NCBI RefSeq assembly: GCF_000058485.1
Contig: NC_008278.1
Coordinates: forward strand, 372,001-436,000
Direction: 5' to 3'
DNA: 64,000 nt
From: Frankia alni ACN14a
Lineage (GTDB): Bacteria > Actinomycetota > Actinomycetes > Frankiales > Frankiaceae
In this document: one piece after another, positions 29,703 through 40,185 of the stretch
Layout: each line of letters opens with the position of its first letter
How positions within the stretch are numbered: position 1 is the stretch's first letter
Notes under the pieces: model-generated
Databases searched by the model: none
Told to the model about the DNA's origin: nothing
The model's input: only the letters and a program-made list of their open reading frames with translations
Made by a program: the position numbers and the translations under genes

Positions 29703-32700
29703 TCACGAGATGCCGAGCTCCCGGTCGATGAAGTCGAAGATCTCGTCGTCGGTGGCGCCGGCGATCTGCTCGCTCAGCAGTGCCGCGTCGGCCTCGTCGG
29801 CCAGGTCGACGAGTGCGAGCCGCTCGTCGAGGGGCTGCCTGTCCGGGACCCCTTCGCCTGGGGCCCGGCCATCCGCGGCTCGGCTGTCCGCGGCTCGGCT
29901 GTCCGTGGACCGGCTGTCCGTGGACGGGCTGTCAGGGGACCGGCTGTCTGCGAACAGGGTGTCTCGCAGGTGGGCGGCCAGGATCGCCGGCGTGGGGTGG
30001 TCGAACAGCAGTGTCGTCGGCAGGTGCACGCCGGTCTCCCGGGCGAGCCTGTTGCGCAGCTCAATCGCGCTCAGCGAGTCGAAGGCCGACTCCAGGAAGC
30101 CGCGATCCGGCCGGATCGCCGCCGCCGAGGCGTGGCCGAGGATCTCGGCCGCGGTGGTGCGGACCAGGGTGAGCAGCGCCCGGCGCTGCTCGTCGGGGCC
30201 CTGCCCGCGCAGCCGCTCGACGAGGGCCGCGGCCCGGTCCGCCGGCGGTGTGCCGGCCGCGCCGGCCGGGGTTGCCGCACCGGCCGCACCGGCGCCCACG
30301 GCCCCGCCCGCGCCGGCGGTGGAGCGCTGCGACGGCACGTGGACCAGCCCGCGCAGCAGCCCGCCGCCGGCCGGTCGGGCGGCGCCGGCCGGATCCAGCC
30401 GCGCCGGGACCAGCAGCGGTTGCGCGCCCGCGGCTGTTCCCCCTCCGATGGCCAGATCGAACAGGGCGAGCCCCTGCGCGGTGGACATCGGCGCGATGCC
30501 GGTGCGCGCCAGCCGTGCCAGGTCGGCCGGGGCGAGCTGCCCCGCCATCCCCCCGGCCTGCGCCCAGTGTCCCCAGGCCAGCGACACGGCCGGCAGCCCG
30601 GCCGCGCGGCGGTGGTGGGCCAGGGCGTCGGCGAACGCGTTCGCTGCGGCGTAGTTGCCCTGCCCGCCGTTGCCGAGCAGCCCGGCGACCGAGGAGAACA
30701 GCACGAACGCGGCCAGGTCCAGCCCGGCGGTGGCCCGGTGCAGCAGCCAGGCGCCGTCCACCTTCGGGCGCAGCACCCGGTCCATCGTCGGGTCGTCGAG
30801 CGAGGTCACCACCCCGTCGGCGAGGACCCCCGCGGTGTGCACGACGGCGGTGAGCGGATGGTCGGCCGGCACCGCCGCGACGAGCCGGCGCACGTCGTCG
30901 GGGTCGGCGACGTCGGCGGCGACGACGGTGGCCGTCGCACCCGCCTCGGCGAGCACGGCCCGCACGGCCTCGGCGTCCGGGCTGGCCGGGCCGCCGCGGC
31001 TGGCCAGCACCAGGTGCCGCACGCCGTGGTGGGTAACCAGCCGGCGGGCGGCGAGCGCGGCGAGGGCGCCGGTGCCGGTGATCAGCACCGTGCCCGCCGG
31101 GTCGAGCGGCGCGGGCAGCGTCAGCACCAGCTTGCCGGTGTGCCGGGCCAGGCTGAGCTGGCGCAGCGCCTGCGGCGCGTGCCGGACGTCCCAGCTCGTC
31201 GTCGGCAGCGGGCTCAGCGCCCCCCGGGTGAACAGGTCCGCGAGGACGGCGAGCATCTCGCCGATGCGGGCCGGATCCACCTCGAACAGGTCGAACGCCT
31301 GGTAGGAGCCGCCGTCGAGGTCCGCGGCGACGGCCGCCGGGTCCCGCAGGTCGGTCTTGCCCATCTCGACGAACCGCCCGCCCGGCGCCAGCAGCCGCAG
31401 CGACGCGTCGGTGAACGGCCCGGCCAGCGAGTTGAGCACGGCGTCGACCCCGCGTCCGTCGGTCGCCGCGCGGATGCTGTCGGCGAAGTCGAGGGTGCGC
31501 GACGACGCGATGTGGGTGTCGTCGAGCCCCTGCCCGCGCAGCACCGGCCACTTCGCCGGGCTCGCGGTGCCGAACACCTCGACGCCCCAGTGCCGGGCGA
31601 GCTGCACCGCCGCCTGCCCCACCCCGCCGGTGGCGGCGTGCACCAGCAGCGACTCGCCGGGACGCAGCCGGGCCAGACCGGCCAGGCCGTGGTAGGCGGT
31701 GAGGAAGGCGACGGGGACGCCGGCGGCCTGGCTGAACGACCAGCCCGGCGGGATCGCCGTCAGCAGCCGGCGATCGGTGACCGCCAGCGGGCCGAGCGTG
31801 CCCTGGACCAGGCCCATCACCCGGTCGCCGGGCGCCAGGTCCGACACCTGCGCGCCGACCTCGACCACGATGCCCGCACCCTCGGCGCCGATGCGTGCCC
31901 CGCCGGGATACATCCCCAGGCCGATCAGCACGTCCCGGAAGTTCAGCCCGGCGGCCCGCAGCGCGAGGCGGACCTCGCCGGGCGCCAGCGGACGCTGCGC
32001 CGCCGGCTCGGGCAGCAGGGCGAGGTTGTCCAGTGAGCCGGCGGCGGTCACGTCGAGCCGCCAGACGTCGGTGCCGGCCGGCGGGAGCAGCGCCGGCTGC
32101 GTGCCGAGCGGGGCCAGCACCGGCACGCGGATCTCCCCGTCGCGCACCGCGAGCTCGCTGTGCTCGGCGGGCCGCGCGGCGAGCAGGGCGAGCGCGGCGC
32201 GGACGGCGTCGCGGGAGGAGGCGCGGCCGTCGACGTCGAGCAGCGCCACCCGGTCGGGGTTCTCCGTCCGCGCACTGCGGACGAGTCCCCAGACGCCGGC
32301 CGCGGCGAGGTCGGCGACGTCCTCCCCGGGACCCGTCGCGACGGCCCGCTCGGTGAGGATCACCAGGCGGGATCCGCTGAACCGCTCGTCGCCCAGCCAG
32401 TCCTGCAGCAGGTGCAGGGCCGCCCGGACCGTGGCATGCGCCGCCGGCACCGGATCGGCCTCCTCGTCCGTGGGAGACTCGACGGGTGCTGTCCCGGTCG
32501 GCCCGACCGCGGCAGACCGATGGATGACCAGGGCCGGCACGTGGCCGCCCGCGTCGATCTCCGCGCGCAGCGCGGCCAGGTCGGCCAGGTCCGCCAGGCT
32601 CGGCAGGTCCGCCAGGCTCGGCAGGTCGGCCAGGTCGGCCAGGTCGGCCAGGTCGGCCAGGTCCGCCAGGTCCGCGGCCGGGGGCACCACCTGCCAGTCC

Positions 32701-35700
32701 AGCCGGAACATCGCGTCGCCCGCGCCACGGCCGGCGACCGCCCGGCCCGCGTCGGCCAACACCTGCGTGGCGACGGGGCGCAGGCTCAGCCCGCCGATCC
32801 TCGCCACCGGCTCGCCGGCCGCATCGTCAACGGCCAGCCGCACCGTGTCCGGGCCGGTCGGGGAGACCCGCACCCGAAGCGACGAGGCGCCGCGCGCGGC
32901 GAGCGTCACGTCCTGCCAGGCGAACGGCAGCCGGATGCGCCCAGGGTCGGCGTCGGGACCGGGCAGCAGCCCGACGACGGCGTGCAGCGCCGCGTCCAGC
33001 AGGGCTGGATGCACCTCGAACCGATCCCGCGCGCCGGCCGCGTCCGGCAGCGTGACCTCGGCGAGCACGTCGTCGCCCTGCCGCCAGGCCGCCCGCAGGC
33101 CGCGGAAGGCCGGTCCGTACTGGTAGCCGTCGCCGGCCAGCCGCGGGTACAGGCCCGAGACGTCGATCGAGACCGCATCCGGCTGCGGCCATGCCCCACC
33201 GCGGTCGTCCGCCCCACCGCGGTCGTCCGCTGCGGCGCCGTCGTCCGTGCGCAGGAAGCCGGTGGCGTGTCGCTGCCACGGGCCCGGCGGGTCGGTCTGG
33301 TCGGCGACGGGACGGGCGTGGACGGTGACCGCCCGGCGCTCGACCCCGTCGGGCCCGCCGCCGCCGGCCGGATCGACCGGTGCGACCAGAACCTGGACGT
33401 CGAGCGTCCCGGCTGCGGACAGGGCCAGCGGGGCGGTGAGCGCGAGCTCCTCCACCCGGTGGGCGCCGCAGTGCCGGGCCGCGCTCAGCACGAGGTCCAG
33501 CAACGCGGTTCCCGGCAGCAGCACCGTGTCGCGCACGGCGTGGTCGGCCAGCCAGGGCAGCGCGGCCGGGTCCAGCCGGCCGGTCAGCACCAGGCCGCCG
33601 TCGGCCAGTTCCACCGCGCCGGTGAGCACCGGGTGCTGCGGGCCGCCCGCGCCCGTGCCGAGGCCTGCGCGGTCCGCCGTGCGGGTCGGTGCGTCCAGCC
33701 AGTAGCGCTGCCGCTGGAAGGGATAGGTGGGCAGGTCCGTGTGGCGCGGCCGGCGGCCGTTGAACGCCGCCGACCAGTCGACGGCGACCCCGTCGACGTG
33801 CAGCCGGGCCAACGCGGTGGTGAACGAGCGGACCTCCGGACGGTTCGCGCGCAGCAGCGCGACGACTCTGGGCGCCGGGCCGACAGCCGCGTCCGATGCC
33901 GGCACGGCGCCGTGGACGGCCGACTCGTTGACGACCGGTTCGTTGACGGCCGACTCGTTGACGACCGGTTCGGTGAGAGGCGGTTCCGCGGAACCGGGTT
34001 CCGCCAGGGCCTGTTCCGCCAGGGCGGAGAGCACCGCGTCGGGGCCCAGCTCCACGTAGGTGGTGATGCCCAGGTCGGCCAGCGTGCGGATCCCGTCGTG
34101 GAAGCGGACCGTGCCCCGCAGGTGGCGCACCCAGTAGTCGGGGTCGGTCAGCTCGGCGTCGGTCGCCACCCGTCCCGTGACGTTCGAGATGACGGGGATC
34201 GTCGGCGGGTGCAGCGTCACGCCGGCGACGACCTCGCGGTACTCGGCGAGGACCGGGTCCAGGTGGCCGGAGTGGAACGCGTGGCTGACCCGCAGGCCGC
34301 GCACCCGGTGGCCGGCGTCGCGCCAGCGTCGGCCGATCTCGTCGACGGCGTCGCGATCGCCGGAGACGACCACCGAACGCGGCCCGTTGACCGCCGCGAT
34401 GCCGATGGTCCCGGCCGCGTCGGCGAGCAGCCGGCCGATCTCCTCCTCGGTGCCCTCCAGTGCGGCCATCGCGCCGGTCGCGGGCACGCTCTGCATGATC
34501 CGGCCCCGCGCGGCGACCAGCGTGGCCGCGTCCGGCAGGGACAGCACGCCAGCAAGGTGAGCCGCGGTCAGCTCGCCGACGGAGTGGCCGATCAGGTAGT
34601 CGGGCCGCAGCCCGTAGGACTCCGCCAGCCGGTACAGCGCGACCTCGAGGGCGAACAGCGCGGGCTGGGTGATGGCGGTGGCGTCCAGCTCCTCGGCCGC
34701 GGCCGACCCGGGCTCGGCGAACATGAGCTCGCCGACGGACCGGCCGACCGCGCCGTCGAGATGCGCGGTGACCTCGTCGAGCGCGGCGGCGAAGACGCGC
34801 GACGCGGCGTACAGCTCCCGCCCGGCACCGGCGCGCTGGCTGCCCTGCCCGGTGAACAGCAACGCGGTGCGGCCCGCCGGCCCGGCGACGCCGACGACGA
34901 CGTGTGCCGCCGAGTCCCCGGCGGCGAGCGCCAGCAGTCCGGCGCGGTGCTGCTCCGGGCCGTCGCCGACGACGACCGCCCGATGCGCGAGCAGGGCCCG
35001 GGTGGTGGCCAGGGCGTGGCCGACGTCCGCCGCCGAGGGGCGGTCCGCCTCCCCGGCCGAGGCGGCGACGTGCTCGGCGAGCTGCGCCGCCTGTGCCCGC
35101 AGCGCCGACTCCGAGTGCGCGGAGAGCACCCAGGGCAGCGCGTCGGCACCGGTGGTGGCGGCCTCGGCCGGTTCGCCGTCGGCCGGCCGATCTTCGGCCG
35201 GTCGATCTTCGGCCGGTGGAGCGGGCTCGGGCTCGGCGACGTCCTCGGGGGCCTGTTCGAGGATGAGGTGGGCGTTGGTGCCGCTGATGCCGAAGGCGGA
35301 GACGGCGGCGCGCCGGGGTCGGCCGGGGGTGGTGGGCCAGTCGGCGGGTTCGGTGAGCAGGGTGACGGTGCCGGCGGACCAGTCGACGTGGGGGGTCGGC
35401 GCGTCGACGTGCAGTGTCGCGGGCAGGCGGCCGTGCCGCAGTGCCTCGACCAGCTTGATCACGCCGGTGACCCCGGCGGCGGCCTGGGTGTGACCGATGT
35501 TGGACTTGAGGCTGCCGAGTCGCAGGGGGCGGTCGGCGGGGCGGTCGGTGCCGTAGGTGGCGAGGATGGCCTGGGCTTCGATGGGGTCGCCGAGGGTGGT
35601 GCCGGTGCCGTGGGCCTCGACGGCGTCGACGTCGGCGGGTCGGAGGCCCGCGGCGGTCAGCGCGGCGCGGATGACCCGTTGCTGGGACGGCCCGTTCGGC

Positions 35701-38700
35701 GCCGTCAGCCCGTTGGAGGCGCCGTCGGAGTTCACCGCGCTGCCGCGGACCACCGCGAGCACGTGGTGGCCCAGCCGGCGGGCGTCGGACAGCCGTTCCA
35801 GCACCACCACGCCGACGCCCTCGGCCCAGGCGGTGCCGTCGGCGGCGGCGGCGAACGGCTTGCACCGTCCGTCCGGGGCCAGGCCGCGCTGGCGGGAGAA
35901 CTCGGTGAACATGCCCGGTGTCGGCATGACGGTGACCCCGCCGGCCAGGGCCAGGGAACATTCCCCGCCGCGCAGCGCCTGGGCGGCCAGGTGGATCGCG
36001 ACCAGCGACGACGAGCAGGCGGTGTCCACCGTCACCGCCGGGCCCTCCAACCCCAGGGTGTAGGCCACCCGGCCGGAGACGACCGAGGTCAGGCTGCCGG
36101 TGAGCACGTAGCCCCCGTAGCCCTCGGGCGCCTCGACGAGCCGCGGGCCGTAGTCGTGCGGGGTGACGCCCGCGAACACGCCGGTGGCGGTGCCCCGCAG
36201 CGCGTCCGGGTCGATCCCGGCCCGCTCCAGGGCCTCCCAGGACGTCTCCAGCAGCAGCCGCTGCTGGGGGTCCATCGCGGTCGCCTCCCGCGGGGAGATC
36301 CCGAAGAAGTCCGCGTCGAACTCGGCGGCGTCGGGCAGGAAGCCGCCGTGGCGGGTGTAGGAGGTGCCCGGCCGGGTGAGGTCCGGATCGTGCAGGGCGG
36401 TGAGGTCCCAGCCGCGGTCGGTCGGGAACGGCCCGATCGCGTCCACCCGCGCGTCCAGCAGCTCCCAGAGCTGCTCCGGCGAGCGCGCGCCGCCCGGCCA
36501 GCGGCCCGCGGCCGCCACGATCGCGATGGGTTCGTCGCCCGAGCGGACCGGACCGTGCGGGCCGGGCGCCTCGCCGACCGCCGCCGGCCGGTCGGTGCCG
36601 GTCAGCGCCGCGCGCAGGTACCCGGCGAGGCGTCGCGGGGTCGGGTAGTCGAAGGTCAGCGTGGTCGGCAGCGCGACCCCGGTCGCCGCCGCCAGCCGGT
36701 CGCGGAACTCCACGGCGCTCACCGAGTCGAACCCGAGGTCGGCGAAGGTCCGCTCGGCCTGCACGCTGCCGGCGGCGTGGCCCAGCACGATCGTCAGGCT
36801 CGCGCCGATCACGTCGAGCAGCACCCGGTCGGCCTCCGGCGCGGGCAGCCCGGCCATCCGTCGGGCGAGCGCGGAGCTCGGGACCGCGTCGCTCGCCGCC
36901 GAATCCGCCGCGGCCGCGGCCGTCTCCGCACCACTCGGTCCCACACCGATCGGCGCGACGGTGCCGTTCGGGGGGCTGCCGTTCGGGGTGCTGCCGTTCG
37001 GAGTGGTGCCGTTCGGAGTGGTGCCGTTAAGCGCGGGGCCGTCGGGTGCGTCCACCTCGAAGGTCCGGCGCTGGAACGGGTAGGTGGGCAGCGCGACGCG
37101 CCGCGCCCGCGCCGGATAGGCCGCCGCCAGGTTCACCGTGCCACCGGCGACGTGGACCTCCGCCAGCGAGCGGAGGAAGCGGTCGAGCCCACCGTCGTCC
37201 CGGCGCAGTGTCCCGACCACCGCGGCCGGTCCCGCGCCACCGCCCGCGGCCGAACGCGCCGCGTCCTCGACGATCGCCCGGATGCCGCCGGTCAGCACCG
37301 GATGCGGGCTGACCTCGATGAACGTCCGGTGGCCGGCGGCCAGCGCGGCGCGCACCGCCGCATCGAAGCGCACCGTCCCGCGCAGGTTCGCGTACCAGTA
37401 GCCGGCGTCGAGCCGGGACGTGTCCACCGCCTCGCCCGTGACCGTCGAGTAGAACGCGACGTCGCCCGAGCGCGGCGTGATGCCGGCCAGCAGGTCCAGC
37501 AGCGGCGCCTCGACGGCCGCCACCTGCGGCGAGTGCGAGGCGTAGTCCACCGGGATGCGCCGCACGTCCACGCCGTCCGCGGCGTAGCCGGCGATGAGCG
37601 CGTCCAGCGCGGCCGGGTCGCCGGAGACGACGGTCGACGACGGGCCGTTCACCGCCGCCACCGCCAGCACGGCGTCCGGGCCGCCGAGGCGTTCGAGCAC
37701 GGCCGCCGCCGGCAGCGGGATCGACGCCATCGCCCCGGTCCCGGCGAGCTCCGCCAGCACCCGGCTGCGCCGGGCCACCACGGCCGCCGCGTCGGCCAGC
37801 GTCAGCGCCCCGGCCAGATGCGCGGCGGTGATCTCGCCCTGGGAGTGCCCGATCACCGCGTCGGGCCGCACCCCGTACGAGCGCCACACCGCCGCCAGCG
37901 CCGTCATCACGGCGAACAGCGCCGGTTGCACCACGTCCACCCGATCCAGCGGCGGCGCACCCGCGGCCCCGGCGAGCACGTCGGGCAGCGACCAGTCGAC
38001 GTGGGGGGCGAGCGCCTCGGCGCAGGCGGCGATCCGCTCCGCGAACACCGGCGAGGTCGCGAGCAGCTCGCGGGCCATGCCGGCCCACTGCGACCCCTGT
38101 CCGGGCAGGACGAGCACCACCCCGCCGCGGTCGGCGGCTCCGTCGGGCGGGCCCGTGACGAGCGCGGCGTCCTGCTCGCCGTCGCGCAGCCGGCGCAGGG
38201 CGGTGAGGAACTGCGCCGGGCTGGTGGCGATCACGACCGCCCGCCGCTCGAAGGCCGTGCGGGTGGTGGCCAGGGAATGGCCGACGTCCACCGGGTCGAA
38301 CGCCGGCGGCTCGTGGTCGGTCAGCCGGTCGTGCAGCCGCCCGGCCTGCGCGCGCAGCGCGGCCTCGTCGCGGCCCGACACGGGCCACGGCAACGCCTGC
38401 GCCGCCGCCTCGTCGTCGGCGGCGGGCCGGCCCGGCGCTGTGGTCGGCGGCGTCTCGGTCGGCGGCGTCTCGGTCGACGCCAGTCTGGCCGGCGCGGTCT
38501 CGGCCGGCGGGGGCTCGGCGAGGATGAGGTGGCAGTTCGTCCCGCCCATGCCGAACGAGCTCACGCCGGCGATCAGCGGCCGGTCGCCGGCCGGCCAGGT
38601 GCCGTGGTCGGTCTGCACCCGCAGCCGCAGCTCGTCGAACGCGATGTCGGGGTTGGGGGTGGCGAAGTGGAGGCTCGGCGGCAGCTCCCGGCGCGAGATC

Positions 38701-39803
38701 GCAAGCACCGTCTTGAGCAGGCCGACGATGCCGCTGGCACCCTCGAGATGACCGACGTTCGTCTTCGCCGAGCCGACGTGCAGCGGCGCGTCGGCGGCCC
38801 GTCCGGCACCGAATGCGCGTCCCAGCGCGGCGGCCTCGATCGGGTCCCCGACCGGCGTGCCCGTCCCGTGCAGCTCCACGTACTGGATGTCACGGGTGTC
38901 GACGCCCGCCGCCCGCGCGGCCTGGCGCAGGACCCGCTCCTGGGCGTCCGCGCTGGGCAGGGTCAGCCCGTCGGTGGCGCCGTCGCTGTTGACCGCGCCG
39001 CCGCGGATCACCGCGTGGATCGTGTCGCCGTCCGCGAGGGCGGACGAGAGCCGCTTGAGCAGCACGATGCCGCCGCCCTCGCCGCGGACGTATCCGCTCG
39101 CCCGCGCGTCGAAGGTGTAGCAGCGGCCGTCCGGGGACAGTGCGCCGAACCGGGCGGCGGTCTCGGTGCTGTCCGGCACCAGGTTGAGCTGCACGCCGCC
39201 GGCGAGCGCGAGGTCGCACTCGCCCCGGCGCAGGCTGTCCGCCGCGAGATGCACGGCCACCAGCGACGACGCCTGGGCGGCGTCCACCGTCAGGCTCGGG
39301 CCGTGCAGGTCCAGGGTGTAGGAGACCCGGTTCGCGATGATCCCCCGGCTCTGCCCGGTGAGGGTGTGCCGGGTGACGGCGCCCGGGCCGGCGCGCAGCA
39401 CCCGGGTGGCGTAGTCGCTCGTGATCGCGCCGACGAAGACCCCGGTGAGGCTGCCGGCCAGCGTCTCCGGGCGCAGGCCGGCCTCCTCGACCGCCTCCCA
39501 GGCGAGTTCCAGCACCAGCCGTTGCTGCGGATCGAGCTGCGCGGCCTCCCGCGGCGCGATGCCGAAGAACTCCGGCTCGAACCCGTAGACGTCGTCGAGG
39601 TGGGCTCCGAAGGCGGCGCCGAGCCGGCGGGGAACAGTCGGGCCGCGGTCGACCGCGTCGCCGCCGGCGCGCAGCAGGCGCCAGAACGCCGCCGGGTCGG
39701 GCGCCGAGGGCAGTCGGCACGCCAGCCCCACCACCGCAATCGGGTCTCCCGCTCCCCGGGGGGTGTCGTCAGCGTTCGCGGACACGGCTGATCCACTGCT
39801 CAT
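29703..39803 (-). CDS. Type I modular PKS-A: KSQ-AT-ACP loading module + KS-AT-DH-ER-KR-ACP (module 1)
   Basis: This is a 3366-residue protein. The loading KS has Gln177 in VDAAQASS in place of the active Cys, the KSQ signature: it decarboxylates the loaded extender instead of condensing. Its AT has Ser654 (GHSQGE) and YASH at 754-757, so methylmalonyl-CoA giving a propionyl starter; ACP Ser1027. Module 1: KS Cys1263; AT Ser1741 (GHSVGE) with HAFH at 1841-1844 (malonyl); DH with His2088 but Asp2092 where HxxxGxxxxP has Gly; ER about 2580-2890 with [14 protein letters not shown] and a GGVGQAA cofactor loop near 2720; KR with a glycine loop one residue short (ITGTGALA), LAD instead of LDD, and Tyr3051; ACP Ser3243; docking tail ending LGIS. 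ATG 39803 follows GAGGAGCG. It is the first gene of the PKS operon. Confidence 0.95.
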   Translation of the reverse strand: MSSGSAVSANADDTPRGAGDPIAVVGLACRLPSAPDPAAFWRLLRAGGDAVDRGPTVPRRLGAAFGAHLDDVYGFEPEFFGIAPREAAQLDPQQRLVLELAWEAVEEAGLRPETLAGSLTGVFVGAITSDYATRVLRAGPGAVTRHTLTGQSRGIIANRVSYTLDLHGPSLTVDAAQASSLVAVHLAADSLRRGECDLALAGGVQLNLVPDSTETAARFGALSPDGRCYTFDARASGYVRGEGGGIVLLKRLSSALADGDTIHAVIRGGAVNSDGATDGLTLPSADAQERVLRQAARAAGVDTRDIQYVELHGTGTPVGDPIEAAALGRAFGAGRAADAPLHVGSAKTNVGHLEGASGIVGLLKTVLAISRRELPPSLHFATPNPDIAFDELRLRVQTDHGTWPAGDRPLIAGVSSFGMGGTNCHLILAEPPPAETAPARLASTETPPTETPPTTAPGRPAADDEAAAQALPWPVSGRDEAALRAQAGRLHDRLTDHEPPAFDPVDVGHSLATTRTAFERRAVVIATSPAQFLTALRRLRDGEQDAALVTGPPDGAADRGGVVLVLPGQGSQWAGMARELLATSPVFAERIAACAEALAPHVDWSLPDVLAGAAGAPPLDRVDVVQPALFAVMTALAAVWRSYGVRPDAVIGHSQGEITAAHLAGALTLADAAAVVARRSRVLAELAGTGAMASIPLPAAAVLERLGGPDAVLAVAAVNGPSSTVVSGDPAALDALIAGYAADGVDVRRIPVDYASHSPQVAAVEAPLLDLLAGITPRSGDVAFYSTVTGEAVDTSRLDAGYWYANLRGTVRFDAAVRAALAAGHRTFIEVSPHPVLTGGIRAIVEDAARSAAGGGAGPAAVVGTLRRDDGGLDRFLRSLAEVHVAGGTVNLAAAYPARARRVALPTYPFQRRTFEVDAPDGPALNGTTPNGTTPNGSTPNGSPPNGTVAPIGVGPSGAETAAAAADSAASDAVPSSALARRMAGLPAPEADRVLLDVIGASLTIVLGHAAGSVQAERTFADLGFDSVSAVEFRDRLAAATGVALPTTLTFDYPTPRRLAGYLRAALTGTDRPAAVGEAPGPHGPVRSGDEPIAIVAAAGRWPGGARSPEQLWELLDARVDAIGPFPTDRGWDLTALHDPDLTRPGTSYTRHGGFLPDAAEFDADFFGISPREATAMDPQQRLLLETSWEALERAGIDPDALRGTATGVFAGVTPHDYGPRLVEAPEGYGGYVLTGSLTSVVSGRVAYTLGLEGPAVTVDTACSSSLVAIHLAAQALRGGECSLALAGGVTVMPTPGMFTEFSRQRGLAPDGRCKPFAAAADGTAWAEGVGVVVLERLSDARRLGHHVLAVVRGSAVNSDGASNGLTAPNGPSQQRVIRAALTAAGLRPADVDAVEAHGTGTTLGDPIEAQAILATYGTDRPADRPLRLGSLKSNIGHTQAAAGVTGVIKLVEALRHGRLPATLHVDAPTPHVDWSAGTVTLLTEPADWPTTPGRPRRAAVSAFGISGTNAHLILEQAPEDVAEPEPAPPAEDRPAEDRPADGEPAEAATTGADALPWVLSAHSESALRAQAAQLAEHVAASAGEADRPSAADVGHALATTRALLAHRAVVVGDGPEQHRAGLLALAAGDSAAHVVVGVAGPAGRTALLFTGQGSQRAGAGRELYAASRVFAAALDEVTAHLDGAVGRSVGELMFAEPGSAAAEELDATAITQPALFALEVALYRLAESYGLRPDYLIGHSVGELTAAHLAGVLSLPDAATLVAARGRIMQSVPATGAMAALEGTEEEIGRLLADAAGTIGIAAVNGPRSVVVSGDRDAVDEIGRRWRDAGHRVRGLRVSHAFHSGHLDPVLAEYREVVAGVTLHPPTIPVISNVTGRVATDAELTDPDYWVRHLRGTVRFHDGIRTLADLGITTYVELGPDAVLSALAEQALAEPGSAEPPLTEPVVNESAVNEPVVNESAVHGAVPASDAAVGPAPRVVALLRANRPEVRSFTTALARLHVDGVAVDWSAAFNGRRPRHTDLPTYPFQRQRYWLDAPTRTADRAGLGTGAGGPQHPVLTGAVELADGGLVLTGRLDPAALPWLADHAVRDTVLLPGTALLDLVLSAARHCGAHRVEELALTAPLALSAAGTLDVQVLVAPVDPAGGGGPDGVERRAVTVHARPVADQTDPPGPWQRHATGFLRTDDGAAADDRGGADDRGGAWPQPDAVSIDVSGLYPRLAGDGYQYGPAFRGLRAAWRQGDDVLAEVTLPDAAGARDRFEVHPALLDAALHAVVGLLPGPDADPGRIRLPFAWQDVTLAARGASSLRVRVSPTGPDTVRLAVDDAAGEPVARIGGLSLRPVATQVLADAGRAVAGRGAGDAMFRLDWQVVPPAADLADLADLADLADLADLPSLADLPSLADLADLAALRAEIDAGGHVPALVIHRSAAVGPTGTAPVESPTDEEADPVPAAHATVRAALHLLQDWLGDERFSGSRLVILTERAVATGPGEDVADLAAAGVWGLVRSARTENPDRVALLDVDGRASSRDAVRAALALLAARPAEHSELAVRDGEIRVPVLAPLGTQPALLPPAGTDVWRLDVTAAGSLDNLALLPEPAAQRPLAPGEVRLALRAAGLNFRDVLIGLGMYPGGARIGAEGAGIVVEVGAQVSDLAPGDRVMGLVQGTLGPLAVTDRRLLTAIPPGWSFSQAAGVPVAFLTAYHGLAGLARLRPGESLLVHAATGGVGQAAVQLARHWGVEVFGTASPAKWPVLRGQGLDDTHIASSRTLDFADSIRAATDGRGVDAVLNSLAGPFTDASLRLLAPGGRFVEMGKTDLRDPAAVAADLDGGSYQAFDLFEVDPARIGEMLAVLADLFTRGALSPLPTTSWDVRHAPQALRQLSLARHTGKLVLTLPAPLDPAGTVLITGTGALAALAARRLVTHHGVRHLVLASRGGPASPDAEAVRAVLAEAGATATVVAADVADPDDVRRLVAAVPADHPLTAVVHTAGVLADGVVTSLDDPTMDRVLRPKVDGAWLLHRATAGLDLAAFVLFSSVAGLLGNGGQGNYAAANAFADALAHHRRAAGLPAVSLAWGHWAQAGGMAGQLAPADLARLARTGIAPMSTAQGLALFDLAIGGGTAAGAQPLLVPARLDPAGAARPAGGGLLRGLVHVPSQRSTAGAGGAVGAGAAGAATPAGAAGTPPADRAAALVERLRGQGPDEQRRALLTLVRTTAAEILGHASAAAIRPDRGFLESAFDSLSAIELRNRLARETGVHLPTTLLFDHPTPAILAAHLRDTLFADSRSPDSPSTDSRSTDSRAADSRAADGRAPGEGVPDRQPLDERLALVDLADEADAALLSEQIAGATDDEIFDFIDRELGIS
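29866..29955. repeat. 15-bp tandem repeat, 6 copies, after the last ACP of PKS-A
   Basis: CGGCTGTCCGTGGAC-type units encode [10 protein letters not shown] pentapeptides between the ACP and the docking tail. In frame. Confidence 0.8.
32580..32678. repeat. 9-bp tandem repeat, about 11 copies, in the DH-ER region of PKS-A
   Basis: GTCGGCCAG and close variants encode a run of ADL and PSL tripeptides in the stretch between DH and ER. It is in frame and would form a leucine-rich helix or flexible linker. Confidence 0.85.
33915..33974. repeat. 15-bp tandem repeat, 4 copies, in the AT C-terminal part of PKS-A module 1
   Basis: Alternating 15-base units encode [10 protein letters not shown] pentapeptides in the segment after the module 1 AT. 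In frame. Confidence 0.8.
36961..37035. repeat. 15-bp tandem repeat, 5 copies, after the loading AT of PKS-A
   Basis: GTGCCGTTCGGAGTG-type units encode [10 protein letters not shown] pentapeptides between the loading AT and its ACP. In frame. Confidence 0.8.
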
Positions 39804-40134
39804 CGCTGGGGCGCTCCTCGTCGTGAACGTTCAGACCCCCGACGCGCCGCCCTCGGACGGCACATTTCTCGGGAACGCCTGCCAGCGTAGGAGCACGTAC
39901 TAACAACTGCCTTTAGATCCGCTAAAGGTATTTTCCGGGGAGCGGCCGAGACGATTTCCGGGCTGTTGCGAAAATGGCTTCGGCGGCGCCGAAAAAATGA
40001 TCGCCGAAGGGCCTGTTGGCCGATATTTCCTTGCCACCGCATCTGACTTTCCGCGTACCGGTACCGGTACCGCGCGCCCGCACCCGGCCGCCGCCGGTGG
40101 CGGCTCGCGGTGCGGGGTCGATCGAGAGGCACGG
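39804..40134. other. PKS-A upstream (promoter) region
   Basis: No gene is supported here. The part at 39893-40045 is clearly AT-richer than the surroundings and must hold the promoter for the about 37-kb PKS operon. A palindrome lies at 39910-39928. Another small inverted repeat (TTCGGCGGCGCCGAA near 39980) is flanked by A/T runs. I could not assign -35/-10 boxes with confidence. Confidence 0.5.
39910..39928. promoter_or_regulatory. Candidate operator upstream of the PKS operon
   Basis: CCTTTAG-ATCCG-CTAAAGG is a perfect 7-base inverted repeat with a 5-base spacer. It is centred about 116 bases before the PKS-A start codon in an AT-rich island. The size fits binding of a dimeric regulator. 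No regulator gene lies inside the PKS operon, so the protein would act from elsewhere. Confidence 0.45.
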
Positions 40135-40167
40135 ACGGGGCGGTCGGCGCCCTGCCGACCGCCCCGT
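40135..40167 (-). terminator. Terminator hairpin of the kelch gene
   Basis: Perfect 14-bp arms (ACGGGGCGGTCGGC / GCCGACCGCCCCGT) surround a 5-base loop. The element starts 19 bases past the kelch gene stop codon. Confidence 0.75.
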
Positions 40168-40185
40168 GCAGACGGGTTGGGAACC

